In this document: positions 17,260-26,116 of the stretch, in pieces
Numbering within the stretch: position 1 is the stretch's first letter
Layout: every line of letters starts with the position of its first letter
Origin: an uncultured Desulfatiglans sp.
GTDB taxonomy: Bacteria; Desulfobacterota; DSM-4660; Desulfatiglandales; Desulfatiglandaceae
Length of the DNA: 64,000 bases
Assembly: GCA_900498135.1 (NCBI GenBank)
Contig: LR026961.1
Span: 458,874 to 522,873, forward strand
Direction: 5' to 3'
Notes under the pieces: model-generated
Told to the model about the DNA's origin: nothing
What the model saw: the letters and a program-made list of their open reading frames with translations, nothing else
Database searches by the model: none
Made by a program: the position numbers and the translations under genes

Positions 17260-19783
17260 ACCCCAACTCCTTCAAAAACCCATCCAACCTTCCAGCCGCC
17301 ACATCCCTCTCCTCCTGAATCACCCGCAAACTCACCCCATACTTATTCCACAAATTTTCCACCGCCGCACGGACCTCCTGCCGATGTTCCTCCACATAGC
17401 GCAACAGCACCCGCTCCAGATCTTCCCTGGAAAGTTCCAGCACCAAGTCGCGGCAAGCATCCCCTGACAACTCCGCCCGTTTCTTTTTCAACACCTTCAG
17501 CAGAGCGTTGCTCAGGTCTTTCAAGGTCTTCTTGGCCTTCCGTAAGGCCGCCAGAATCTCCCGGTAGGGGGTCAGCTTCTCTTCCAGCAACTCCTTTTCG
17601 GTCAGCAGTTCCTGGTCGTCCCTATCCTTCTTGAGTTGCTGCTTCACCTCTTTCAGCCGCGCTTCCAGGGTCCTGGCATAATTGGGCGGGTTCTCTTCCT
17701 CGCCTTCACCTGGAGTTTCTTCATCCTCGTCATCGGACTGCTGTTCAAAGGTCTCTTTTTCGCCTTCCAGTCGGGCGATTTCGGCCCGGCAGTCATCGAT
17801 CTGCCGGAGGTAATCGGGAAGGAGTTTGACCACCAGCTTATGCTCAAAGGGGTCGAAGAGTTCGGTCTTCTTGGTCTCGGTATCCTCGATCACATCCTGG
17901 ATCAGATCCATCCAGCCATCCACCAACTCCTCAAAACCACGGGCGCTGATGGTCTGGATCTCGTCCCGGACACTGTCCCACCAGGTGGCGAGAATTCCGG
18001 TCAGCTTGAAGCGGTCAAGTATCCCGATGGGCAGAAGCGCGGCCTGGAAGGATTGCAGATATTCATCCCGCAGGATCATGGGGTCGGATGTTTGCGGCAG
18101 CCCGGCCAGGCGGGGAGAATGTGCTGCCCACCAGTCGCGGTAGGTCGCCAACATGGTCTGTTCACGGGCCTTGATGCCGGGATCGTTATCCACGGCCTCA
18201 CGGAGTGCGCCATTGCCGGCCGCATCGTGCGCAAAATCAACATAACGTTCATCGCGATCCACAAAAAGACGGGTCACGTCAAGCCCATGTGCCTCAAACA
18301 GCGGCCGGAGCTCGTCCACCTCGGACCTGGGAACCCCGCCAACCAGATGAGCGCGCACGTCCTGGGCTTCCGGCGGCGGCGAGTTGTCGGCATAGCGGCG
18401 GATGTTGAGGTTGAAATCCTCTTCCATAAGCTGCTGCGTGTTGACAACGCTGGAATAACCGGGGATGGTTTCAAAGTGTTGAAAGGTCTGGACGATCTTT
18501 TCGGCATGCTCGGCCCGCAGATAGTTCTGGGCGCGGCCTTCCTCGTAATCCCGGTCGGCATTGATGAAAAGAATCTTTCCTTTGCGCGCGGCGGGCTTAT
18601 CCCCCTGGCGACGCATAACCAGGATGCAAGCTGGAATGCCGGTACCGAAGAAGAGATTGGCCCCCAGGCCGATAACCGCCTCGATGTGGTCTTTTTCGAT
18701 CAGTTTGCGGCGAATCTCGTATTCACCACCGCCCCGGAAGAGGACCCCGTGGGGCATGACCGTGGCCATGATGCCGCCGGGCCGGAGCGAAGCCAGCATG
18801 TGCAGGGCAAAGAGAAAGTCGGCCTTCTTTTTCTCGGGCGGAAACCCATACGCGGAAAATCGTTCCTGATGACTGAGTTGCTTCTTTTCGTAGGGCATGC
18901 TGAAGGGCGGATTGGAGAGGATCCGATCAAAACGCATCAACTCCCCGCCTTCCTGATGCTGGGGGGCGGTGAGGGTATCATCGTTTTCGATGAAGGCCCG
19001 CTCGAAAACTCCATGCAGGATGAGGTTCATCTTGCAGATCGCCCAAGCCGAACCTTCGTTGTCCTGCCCGTACAGGGAGAGGTTGTCGGCATTGCCCCCA
19101 TGTTGGCCCACATGCTGCCGGGCATAGATGAGCATGCCGCCGGAACCGCAGCAGGGGTCATAGATGCGCATGCCTTCCCTGGGATCGACCAGGCGCACCA
19201 TAAGGCTGACCACATCGCGGGGGGTATAGAACTCGCCCCCCTTTTTTCCGGCCGACTCGGCAAACATATAGACCAGGTATTCGTACGCCGAGCCGAGCAG
19301 ATCCCGATGCTCGAAATCCTCATTGCGCATCCGATGCTTGCGGAAATGGGTGATGAGCTGCCGCAGTTTCGGGTCCGCAATCGGTTTCTTGCCGATCAGA
19401 CGGGTGAAATCGATCTGTTCCAGAACGCCGGACAGGACCGGGTTGTTTTCCGAAATGGCGGAGAGCGCCTTGTTCAGGATATCGCCGATATTCTGGTGGG
19501 CCGTTTCGTCCAGGGTGCGGAAGCGGGCCTGGGGCGGCACGAAGAGCCCTTCATAGAGGTTACGGTCCTCGGCCAGCTCTTCGGCCTCCTGTTGGCCGCT
19601 ACCCCTCGCCACCTCTTCACGGATGATCTTTTCCCGCTCTTCCTCAAAAACATCCGAACAGCGCTTGAGAAAAAGCATTCCAAAAATAAAATCCTTGTAT
19701 TGAGAAGCGTCCATCTTGCCGCGCAGGATGTCTGCGGCGGCATAGAGATGGCGCTTGAGTTTCGGCAGCGTCAATCTGGCCAT
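17252..19783 (-). CDS. hsdM: type I restriction enzyme methyltransferase HsdM
   Basis: 843 residues. SAM-binding motif I is DPCCGSGGML (209-218) and the catalytic adenine-methylase motif IV is NPPF (291-294), with the GGEFYTPRDVVSLMV segment conserved in HsdM. It is longer than the usual ~520 residues because of a C-terminal extension with a long charged coiled coil (about residues 640-780). It is the first gene of the hsdM-hsdS-DUF1016-hsdR-peptidase operon. The long-armed form is known in a subgroup of type I systems. Confidence 0.95.
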   Translation of the reverse strand: MARLTLPKLKRHLYAAADILRGKMDASQYKDFIFGMLFLKRCSDVFEEEREKIIREEVARGSGQQEAEELAEDRNLYEGLFVPPQARFRTLDETAHQNIGDILNKALSAISENNPVLSGVLEQIDFTRLIGKKPIADPKLRQLITHFRKHRMRNEDFEHRDLLGSAYEYLVYMFAESAGKKGGEFYTPRDVVSLMVRLVDPREGMRIYDPCCGSGGMLIYARQHVGQHGGNADNLSLYGQDNEGSAWAICKMNLILHGVFERAFIENDDTLTAPQHQEGGELMRFDRILSNPPFSMPYEKKQLSHQERFSAYGFPPEKKKADFLFALHMLASLRPGGIMATVMPHGVLFRGGGEYEIRRKLIEKDHIEAVIGLGANLFFGTGIPACILVMRRQGDKPAARKGKILFINADRDYEEGRAQNYLRAEHAEKIVQTFQHFETIPGYSSVVNTQQLMEEDFNLNIRRYADNSPPPEAQDVRAHLVGGVPRSEVDELRPLFEAHGLDVTRLFVDRDERYVDFAHDAAGNGALREAVDNDPGIKAREQTMLATYRDWWAAHSPRLAGLPQTSDPMILRDEYLQSFQAALLPIGILDRFKLTGILATWWDSVRDEIQTISARGFEELVDGWMDLIQDVIEDTETKKTELFDPFEHKLVVKLLPDYLRQIDDCRAEIARLEGEKETFEQQSDDEDEETPGEGEEENPPNYARTLEARLKEVKQQLKKDRDDQELLTEKELLEEKLTPYREILAALRKAKKTLKDLSNALLKVLKKKRAELSGDACRDLVLELSREDLERVLLRYVEEHRQEVRAAVENLWNKYGVSLRVIQEERDVAAGRLDGFLKELGYV

Positions 19784-19804
19784 ATATGGTCTTTCCTCGT
19801 TGCT

Positions 19805-19949
19805 TATTCCAGGGCTTGAGTTCCATCGCCCATCTCGCCCATCTGTTTTTCAACATACCCCGCATCAAGCCTATGATACAGGCCAACCCTTCGATGCGTA
19901 ACATCACTGTGACAAGGCGCTGTTGGCTGTCAATCACCCAATGCGGCAC
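19805..19949 (-). pseudogene. fragment of a DUF262 (GmrSD-type) protein
   Basis: The minus frame begins MPHWVIDSQQRLVTVMLRIE. The VID(S/G)QQRL pattern is the signature of the DUF262 N-terminal nuclease-associated domain found in GmrSD-like restriction systems. About 50 codons remain before the frame runs into the hsdM start region. No other part of such a gene was found, so it is a relic of a lost restriction gene next to the hsd operon. Confidence 0.45.
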
Positions 19950-20058
19950 TCAGCACGCCGCTCTCGTCTCCACCCTATCGCGACTCCTTAATGCCTATCA
20001 ACCTATTTGCCATCGGTTTGCTTCGATCTCCGCTGCTTTTATCAGCCAACGTTTCGGT

Positions 20059-20187
20059 TCCCAACGCTTGAGCTCAGGGGGGGTTGAGGCCGCGACCGTT
20101 TTTGCGGCAGCAAAATGCGCGACGGGTCAAACGTCAGCTGCAGCGATTTGTGCCGCACCTGCTTGACTTCGCGGCAACGGTGTAACG
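20059..20187 (-). other. candidate long attC site of the protease cassette
   Basis: Long-range pairing is seen: GTTG and GCCGCGA on one side with TCGCGGC and CAAC on the other, and inside them GCGGCA/TGCCGC and AAAT/ATTT. On the minus strand it ends CTCAAGC followed by GTTGGGA, a form close to known attC ends. The R'' box is poor. Length (~129 bp) is that of long, Vibrio-type sites. Confidence 0.5.
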
Positions 20188-20194
20188 TGCGCCA

Positions 20195-21442
20195 CTATTC
20201 AGAGCAAAATATTTTCACCACAAACGTGTTCGCAGCTCGACCAATTTCTTCGTTCCCAACCCTTGAGCCCGCATTATCTTCGAGAATCTGCACGCCGTAG
20301 GCCTTAAGGAAAATCTTGGCAATGTCCCCCTTGATCGCAAAGTTCACGTTCTGAGGAATGTCTCCGGTTACTCTCTGAATAAGGCCAGCATTAAGTTTGC
20401 TAACGACTACACCGATCACTCTGCCCGTCTCATCAATAACAGGAGCCCCACTATTACCTTGTTGAACTGGCGCAGAGATTTGAAAAAATCGAAAATCGTT
20501 GGAGATCCCAGATGTGCCGCTCACTACACCGGTTGTGAGCTGAAGTTGATCAGAGAGCAGCCCAGCAAGGGGAAATCCTGTTACGACAACACCTTGGCCA
20601 AGCTGCGGAGCTCCTGTGCTCGCAAATCTTGCGATCGATGCGGGGCTCTTCTCGGCCTTGAGAAGGGCTAAGTCGTTTTGAGGGTCACTGGCAATGACAT
20701 CGAAAGCGTACCGACGTCCTTGGCAAATTGAATATATTCTTCCGCAGCCACTTATTACATGCTCATTCGTTAGCAGGTGGCCTGATCGAGAGACAAAGAA
20801 ACCAGTCCCCGATGAGCTTGCTCTCGGTGGTTTCTCTGCTCCGTTGTCAGGGGCGGCCTTCGAAGGTGCTTGCCCACGACTGCCAACATATGTTTCAACT
20901 CCTTCTACAAAATCGCAAACTCTTTCTTGTGGAATTGAACTTTTCGAAATAAGCAAACGGGATTTTTCTTTGCCTCCGTTCTCAGCAATGTACCATTCTC
21001 CGTCACCTTGATCGGTCAAGTAGAACCAAATTATGTAATCTGCCCCATTACTAGACGGCGCTCTAGTATCGTATTCCTCATTTTTGGTTACGCTAGTAAA
21101 TATACCTCGCGCATCAATGGCCCTCGCCATCACATTGAGTCCAATCCTCAACACTTCGGCAACATAGTTAATTTGATCGTCCGAGGGATTGCCGGTTTTA
21201 ACAACGCCTGCGGCTCGAATTCGATCAAAATTCGGTGTAACTATTCTGGCTGAACTTCCGAGCACCCCGTTTCTTGGAACGACTGTCAATACGTTCTTAT
21301 CAGCATCCGCTCTCGCCGCCACAAGCGCCGCTGAAGAGGACGGATACATCTGATTGCCATAGCGCCAAGTATTAGGGGCGCAACCGGAAAGGATGGCCAT
21401 AAAAATTATGACTGCAATTCCCGTCTTCAGACAATTAATCAT
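20195..21442 (-). CDS. trypsin-like serine protease, lipoprotein
   Basis: 415 residues from the start MINCLKTGIAVIIFMAILSG, chosen because a GGGAGG ribosome site precedes it. The signal ends in a lipobox (LSGC), so the protein is probably a lipid-anchored periplasmic protein. The last ~220 residues are an S1C/DegP-like protease: His in LLTNEHVISG, Asp in NDLALLKAE and Ser in QGNSGAPVID. The N-terminal part (about 30-190) is not recognised. No PDZ domain was seen. Bounded by attC-like sites on both sides, it is read as an integron cassette gene. Confidence 0.85.
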   Translation of the reverse strand: MINCLKTGIAVIIFMAILSGCAPNTWRYGNQMYPSSSAALVAARADADKNVLTVVPRNGVLGSSARIVTPNFDRIRAAGVVKTGNPSDDQINYVAEVLRIGLNVMARAIDARGIFTSVTKNEEYDTRAPSSNGADYIIWFYLTDQGDGEWYIAENGGKEKSRLLISKSSIPQERVCDFVEGVETYVGSRGQAPSKAAPDNGAEKPPRASSSGTGFFVSRSGHLLTNEHVISGCGRIYSICQGRRYAFDVIASDPQNDLALLKAEKSPASIARFASTGAPQLGQGVVVTGFPLAGLLSDQLQLTTGVVSGTSGISNDFRFFQISAPVQQGNSGAPVIDETGRVIGVVVSKLNAGLIQRVTGDIPQNVNFAIKGDIAKIFLKAYGVQILEDNAGSRVGNEEIGRAANTFVVKIFCSE

Positions 21443-21578
21443 TCTCACAGGATCCCTCCCTAATGTGCCGGCACAGCTGCTGGCTTGTGCTTGTCCGCGA
21501 TTGTGGATGCACCTCATTGCACTTCTCGTTGATCCTGGCTAGTCAGATTATCTACTAGGCAGGTGATTGGGAGCTAGC

Positions 21579-21671
21579 GCCTGACGCTACGCATCACCGG
21601 CAGCAAACAGCAGAGCGACGAGGTACGAGGAGCGGCGCTTTTTGCTGTCCGAGTGCATGCGATTGTTATGC
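21579..21671 (-). other. attC recombination site of the SIR2-HerA cassette
   Basis: On the minus strand it begins GCATAAC, which contains the herA stop codon, and ends GTCAGGC (one change from GTTAGGC). Inner arms GGACAGCAAA and TTTGCTGCCGG pair, as do GCATGCACTC and GTGATGC. Stop codon overlap, boxes and fold all agree with a genuine cassette boundary. Confidence 0.75.
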
Positions 21672-23378
21672 ATCTGTAATCGTTTGGCGACGCCATGCGT
21701 CAAGGACGCTAGCAACGTCTATTTCCTCAGGCTCCTCATTCCATGTGGAGTAAAACGAAGTATCTTCGCTGTGGGGAGTCGGATTCGGCGGTTCAATTCG
21801 AATTCGAGTTGGCATCATCACCGAATCTCCGAGCAATATCCCTTCCCCTCTTCTGAGGGTAGAAAACATGCTCGTGATTCCCCGCACTGAATCGGGTAAA
21901 AGGTTCCTCACGTAACTCTGATCGTCGGGATTGGAAAGTCTCAAACACAAGAACGAATTGCATTGTGAAAGGATTGTGGCAGATACCTCACGCGGTCTTT
22001 GACTAATGACCGTAAAACTAATTCCGTATTTCCGTCCTTCCTTTGCAATGCGCTCGGCAGACTCCCGTGAAGATCTTGCGTCGGAGTCACTATCGTTCAG
22101 GTAGATGTGAGCCTCGTCCGCAAAGACTGCGATTGGGTATGATGTTCCATTTACCCGCCGATACCAGTAAGAGAAATCGAAAAGACATCTGAGAATTAGC
22201 GAGATAACTGAATTTCTAACATCGAAAGGTACAGGGCTCAAATCAATTATCACAATTTTCTTTCTGTCAGCTGAAGTCTCTCCAAGAAGTCGTCGGAAGA
22301 GATCTTCCATGGATGCGCTTGTTGCATATGTCTGAGGGTGGAAAATGAGATCGTAACGACGGTCGTTTAATCTCGAATCGATTCGCATCAATAGGCGAGT
22401 AAACTGCCCGAAAAGTGATCCTTGCCGCTCGCCGCGTTGCCCTGGAACCATTTGGATGTCCAACCTTCTGAACTCATTGAGGATTTCTGCGAAATTGAAG
22501 TATACAGGAGTATCGATCGTGATGCGATCAAGTCCGAGTGCCTGATTCTCTGGATGATTGTCCTTAGCCGCTTGAAGCAGTTCCTTGAATTTTGCTATCT
22601 GGTTGGGAGCTGCGGACTCGCTACGATCAACCATCAATCCGAGGAGTTCCTCGCTGTTCATTAGCCAATACGGAAGCTCGATATCAGTTCCTGAGATGAC
22701 ATCAGCCTCATTGCCGAATGCCGAGGCGTATTCCCCGTGGAGATCGAATAGCACCACCGTTGATTGTGGAAAGGCGGCAATCTTCTGCAGAAATGAGGCG
22801 ACCGTCCAGGATTTACCGCCGCCGGTCTGTCCGAGAATAGCCCCGTGCCGAGCCAAGAAAGCATCCAAGTTGATACTGGCCTGTTGGTCTGGAATTAGTG
22901 ACAAATGGCCAAGAGAGAAATTGCCGTCGGCGTATTGTTGATAAATACTGTCAATAGTCGCCGGTGGTACCGCAAATGCCGACGAGTTTACTGTAGGCAA
23001 TACATCGGTGCCTCTCTCAAAATTTCCGCCTGCATCCAAAGTTCCCACTGGCACGGCTGAAACCAGCCTTTTGTGTTCTTCGATTATCGCATCACCTTCG
23101 GCTTCAGCATTATTAAGCGCTGATTGAAGAGGAGAGCCCTCCTTCATGTCGATAGTCGTGATCATTGCGAGCAGTCGCCCCGACGGCAGACCAACAGAAA
23201 CAAAAGTGCCGGGCTGACCGATGAGTAAAGGGATTGGCCCTGTATCGCTTGGCAAATTCACGATCATGGTTGGAGGCACGCCCGCTTCGGTTTCCTCCAA
23301 GTTTGAGTGATCGGTTAGAGAAATGAAAATGCGTTCGCCAGAAACACCTACGACGCGTCCAATTCTGTAATCATTCAT
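21666..23378 (-). CDS. herA: HerA-type hexameric ATPase, partner of SIR2 protein (anti-phage defence)
   Basis: 570 residues from MNDYRIGRVVG, chosen because AAGGAG lies just upstream and the start is 15 bases after the SIR2 stop. An N-terminal beta-barrel (HAS-barrel-like) is followed by the RecA-like core with Walker A GQTGGGKS (183-190), VVLFDLHGEY just after it, and a Walker B region with IAVFADEAHIYL. The family forms hexameric rings. SIR2 plus HerA pairs are a known anti-phage system in which the complex depletes NAD after infection (established for other members). Both genes together fill one integron cassette. Confidence 0.9.
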   Translation of the reverse strand: MNDYRIGRVVGVSGERIFISLTDHSNLEETEAGVPPTMIVNLPSDTGPIPLLIGQPGTFVSVGLPSGRLLAMITTIDMKEGSPLQSALNNAEAEGDAIIEEHKRLVSAVPVGTLDAGGNFERGTDVLPTVNSSAFAVPPATIDSIYQQYADGNFSLGHLSLIPDQQASINLDAFLARHGAILGQTGGGKSWTVASFLQKIAAFPQSTVVLFDLHGEYASAFGNEADVISGTDIELPYWLMNSEELLGLMVDRSESAAPNQIAKFKELLQAAKDNHPENQALGLDRITIDTPVYFNFAEILNEFRRLDIQMVPGQRGERQGSLFGQFTRLLMRIDSRLNDRRYDLIFHPQTYATSASMEDLFRRLLGETSADRKKIVIIDLSPVPFDVRNSVISLILRCLFDFSYWYRRVNGTSYPIAVFADEAHIYLNDSDSDARSSRESAERIAKEGRKYGISFTVISQRPREVSATILSQCNSFLCLRLSNPDDQSYVRNLLPDSVRGITSMFSTLRRGEGILLGDSVMMPTRIRIEPPNPTPHSEDTSFYSTWNEEPEEIDVASVLDAWRRQTITDA

Positions 23379-23392
23379 ATTTGGTCTTCTCC

Positions 23393-24433
23393 TTAAGGTT
23401 CTATCAGTTGAGCCAGTGCACTGAATTTCCAAAGGCCTGTCCCTGTCCCTGTGTCTTTTTGATCAATGAAACAGTTCGCCGGAAAACCAGCGTGAAATGG
23501 TGGAAATTTTTTCAATTCATCGAGACAGTCAGGCTCTTCACCACACAACGCAGTCAGCCGAATCTTTCCGGCATTAAGTTTCGGGAAAATCAGCTGATCA
23601 TTGATGTGCTTGTCGCCAAAGCTGAATCCACAGGCTACTACAAACTGACAATTCGTGCCGAGTGTTCTAGAAGCCCGAGTGAATAGCCGATCAAATGGTT
23701 CTGAAAGAGTGTCCATGACTTTTCTTCGGCGTGGCAGAACAAGTGCTCTTTCTGGCGTGGCGCTCCGTAGGGCGAGACCGCTTTCAAAAACACGGCCTCC
23801 TTCCTTTAACCAAGAGACTGAACCATGAAGTTTGATGATGTTAACGTGAAGCTCACACCGGTGCGTGAATCTTGTATTTTCGACAGTTCCTCTTGCTAAA
23901 TCAAAAACGGTGGGATCGAACACCCGTCGAAGTGGCCCATCAAATCCTGTCTCAATGCGGATGCCGACCTCGCCGGCCGCTAATTCGAAAAGGACATCGT
24001 AGTTGGTTGTCAGGATTGTGACGGTTGAGGCGGTTCCATGCGCTCTCTTTTTTAATGCTTCGAGGAAGCGAACATGGTGGGAGAGGTCTGGAGTGGTGAT
24101 TGACAAGATCGCGTCAACAATCAGTTTGCGGATCTCAGACTCGAGATCTCCATACTTTGAGTCCTGCGTCGTGACGAAGTATTCAGTGACTAAATCGGAA
24201 AGGATCTCGATATTGGGAGTTCCTGCAACGGGGTCATAGATAAACGCCTTTGCGTCACATATTTCATCCAACGTTGCTTTTAGGGGCGGACGAAGATTCG
24301 AAACGACTGTCTTTGTGAGGTCGCCCATCAAAGGGTAACCCGCCTCCTTAGAAGTCCCGGCACCGAAGAGAAATCCAATCCGGTTTAGACCAGTTTCAAT
24401 TCCTGGGAATAGCTGCGAGAGGGTCAAGCTCAT
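23393..24433 (-). CDS. SIR2-domain NAD-consuming effector, partner of HerA
   Basis: 346 residues. SIR2 features in order: NAD loop GAGTSKEAGYP (24-34), TTNYD with the conserved asparagine (144), and KLHGS with the catalytic histidine (203), then ACGFSFGDKHINDQLI (about 286-301) as in the SIR2_2 group. Such proteins hydrolyse NAD in phage-defence complexes. The catalytic residues are present, so activity is expected. Good ribosome site GAGG before the start. It is translated just ahead of herA, consistent with the SIR2-HerA two-gene defence layout. Confidence 0.85.
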   Translation of the reverse strand: MSLTLSQLFPGIETGLNRIGFLFGAGTSKEAGYPLMGDLTKTVVSNLRPPLKATLDEICDAKAFIYDPVAGTPNIEILSDLVTEYFVTTQDSKYGDLESEIRKLIVDAILSITTPDLSHHVRFLEALKKRAHGTASTVTILTTNYDVLFELAAGEVGIRIETGFDGPLRRVFDPTVFDLARGTVENTRFTHRCELHVNIIKLHGSVSWLKEGGRVFESGLALRSATPERALVLPRRRKVMDTLSEPFDRLFTRASRTLGTNCQFVVACGFSFGDKHINDQLIFPKLNAGKIRLTALCGEEPDCLDELKKFPPFHAGFPANCFIDQKDTGTGTGLWKFSALAQLIEP

Positions 24434-24509
24434 TTATTACCTCTTTATCGCAAGTCCAAAAGCATTTGCTTCTCGCAAGTTTTTGTCATTAAGCGCCACA
24501 TATTTTCCT

Positions 24510-24570
24510 GCATAACGGGCTCTTCAGCGGGCGCGACATTTTGCGCTCCGCTGAAAAAGCAATGTTATCG
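24510..24570 (-). other. attC recombination site of the first cassette in array 2
   Basis: On the minus strand it begins CGATAAC and ends GTTATGC. The inner arms TTCAGCGG-A-GCGC and GCGC-CCGCTGAA pair along 12 bases with one unpaired A and an eight-base loop. It lies 12 bases after the stop of the SIR2-like gene and before the SIR2-HerA genes, a textbook boundary. Confidence 0.85.
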
Positions 24571-24581
24571 TGGTCTTTGGC

Positions 24582-25691
24582 TCATGATGCTTGCATTTCT
24601 GCCCAAAGCTCTCGGACATCTTTCGTCTTGAGCGACTTTGAATGAAACAATCTTTCTGCGTCGGCAGCCTCTTGTTCGTCAAAATAATAAAATGTAATTT
24701 CGGGAATATGGTCATTGTCGAGTATCTGAGCAAAAAGGTGTCCATCGTTGTTTGGGGACAATCCAACAATCTCCAAGGAACCTGTTATTTCCTTAAGCAA
24801 GTTGTGTGGATACTGCTCGCCGTGTTTGAGCTCTGGATGTTTTACTTTCAGTTTTATTGCTTCCTTCAGTCTCTTGACTAATTCATTATTGTCATCCCAT
24901 TCATCTATTTGTTTCCGAATTGAAGGATCGTTTTCATATGCGTCTGCAAATTTTTCCATGCCGGTATTCGCGAGAGATGCTTCAGTCATTGAGCTTAACT
25001 TCAGATCACCGACATAGGACATAAGGCAATTTGAATAAAGATACAGATACTTGGGATCAACCTTTTCACCATCTAGGAGATTATCTTTCAGTTGATTTCT
25101 AAAGCTGTTTGGATCATACGTTTCACTCAAAATGCGGAATGAGCCATGAAGATGAAGCACATCCTTATTGTACACTGCGTCCAAGTTACTATCGTAGTTT
25201 ATCGTAAATAATTGATCGTGTTCATTTAGCCATACTATGAATCGTGGTGGAAAGTACCTGTGAACATTCTCTATTTCCCCGCCACTGTAAATTGCATCAA
25301 GGAACATTCGCTTCAGTACACCGCGATTGTTAAAGCGATCTGGATTTCCAATTTTTTGCTTGCTATGAACAAGTTCAAATAGCAGAAAGTAGTCCTCAAA
25401 TCCAATCTCGTCAACGGAGTAAGAACGCGCAGGCGAGTATCGCCGTTTGAAGTCTTCCAGCGAGGAACGATCGTAGGATGTGTAAACATATTTATCGTAC
25501 TCGCCACGCAAAGCTCGTGCGTGCTCCCCCTGTAGAGCCACCACGAAATCGGCGCATTCCTTCGGATAGAGATGAGTAGGAAAACGCCCGCTGCGGATGT
25601 TTTCAAGAGCTCGATTCACAATACTGGAATTAAGATATGCCGCTCCACCGTACTGTATTATTACGCCATTTCCAATAAGTAGGTTTCGCAT
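24582..25691 (-). CDS. SIR2-like/AbiH-like domain protein, candidate defence gene
   Basis: 369 residues, not assignable to a named family from memory. The layout follows SIR2-type folds: an N-terminal nucleotide loop LLIGNGVIIQYGG, TINYDSNLD (163-171) where SIR2_2 proteins have TTNYD, LHLHGSF (179-185) in the position of the catalytic LHGS, and VGLSPNNDGHLF (about 311-322) like the late GxSxxD motif. The N-terminal loop GNG in place of GAG resembles AbiH-type abortive-infection proteins. It would bind NAD or a related nucleotide (inference). First cassette after attI in array 2, directly before SIR2-HerA. GGAG precedes the start. Confidence 0.6.
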   Translation of the reverse strand: MRNLLIGNGVIIQYGGAAYLNSSIVNRALENIRSGRFPTHLYPKECADFVVALQGEHARALRGEYDKYVYTSYDRSSLEDFKRRYSPARSYSVDEIGFEDYFLLFELVHSKQKIGNPDRFNNRGVLKRMFLDAIYSGGEIENVHRYFPPRFIVWLNEHDQLFTINYDSNLDAVYNKDVLHLHGSFRILSETYDPNSFRNQLKDNLLDGEKVDPKYLYLYSNCLMSYVGDLKLSSMTEASLANTGMEKFADAYENDPSIRKQIDEWDDNNELVKRLKEAIKLKVKHPELKHGEQYPHNLLKEITGSLEIVGLSPNNDGHLFAQILDNDHIPEITFYYFDEQEAADAERLFHSKSLKTKDVRELWAEMQAS

Positions 25692-25731
25692 TTTTAAAGC
25701 TCCAGTCGGTTGTTAAAACTTCTAGCACGAT

Positions 25732-26116
25732 AACTTTATATTCGACGTCTCAATTGAAGCCGCGAAAAACCTCGATTTGGCTGCCTATTGGTTTTAGGTG
25801 ACTGATGTGTCGTATAAACCGATCCTGAGGGGATCTACGCTTCAAATTTGACGCAATTGGATCTTGATATTCACAAATTATAGCTGCATATATAACTGTA
25901 AGTTTTTTGAGCGCGGCAAGATTTAGAGCATTGCCCCCACCTCGGATCGCCATTTCCCGATCGTTCCGCCTTTTCAAGTGCCCCCCCTTCCGCCCCGCCG
26001 CCAAGTTGATCCACTCGGGTACATACGAAGGGTGCCGGACGTCCGGCGCCAACTAAGGCCGCCCTACTGAAAGGCCCTTGTCGGAACCCGCGGGTAAACA
26101 TCCCGGGAGAAATGCC
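25732..26116. other. attI-side region of integron 2
   Basis: Nearly identical to 7728-8112. On the minus strand the shared sequence ends ...TATAAAGTT and continues ATCG here, against CGCT in copy 1, so the point of divergence lies exactly at a GTT as expected for attI. Only about 40 bases separate this point from the start codon of the first cassette gene. No coding frame inside it is credible. Confidence 0.7.

Noticed and set aside
17636-19819. Long open frame of ~727 codons on the + strand
   Set aside because: It is antisense to hsdM, has no family pattern, and results from biased codon use in the real gene.
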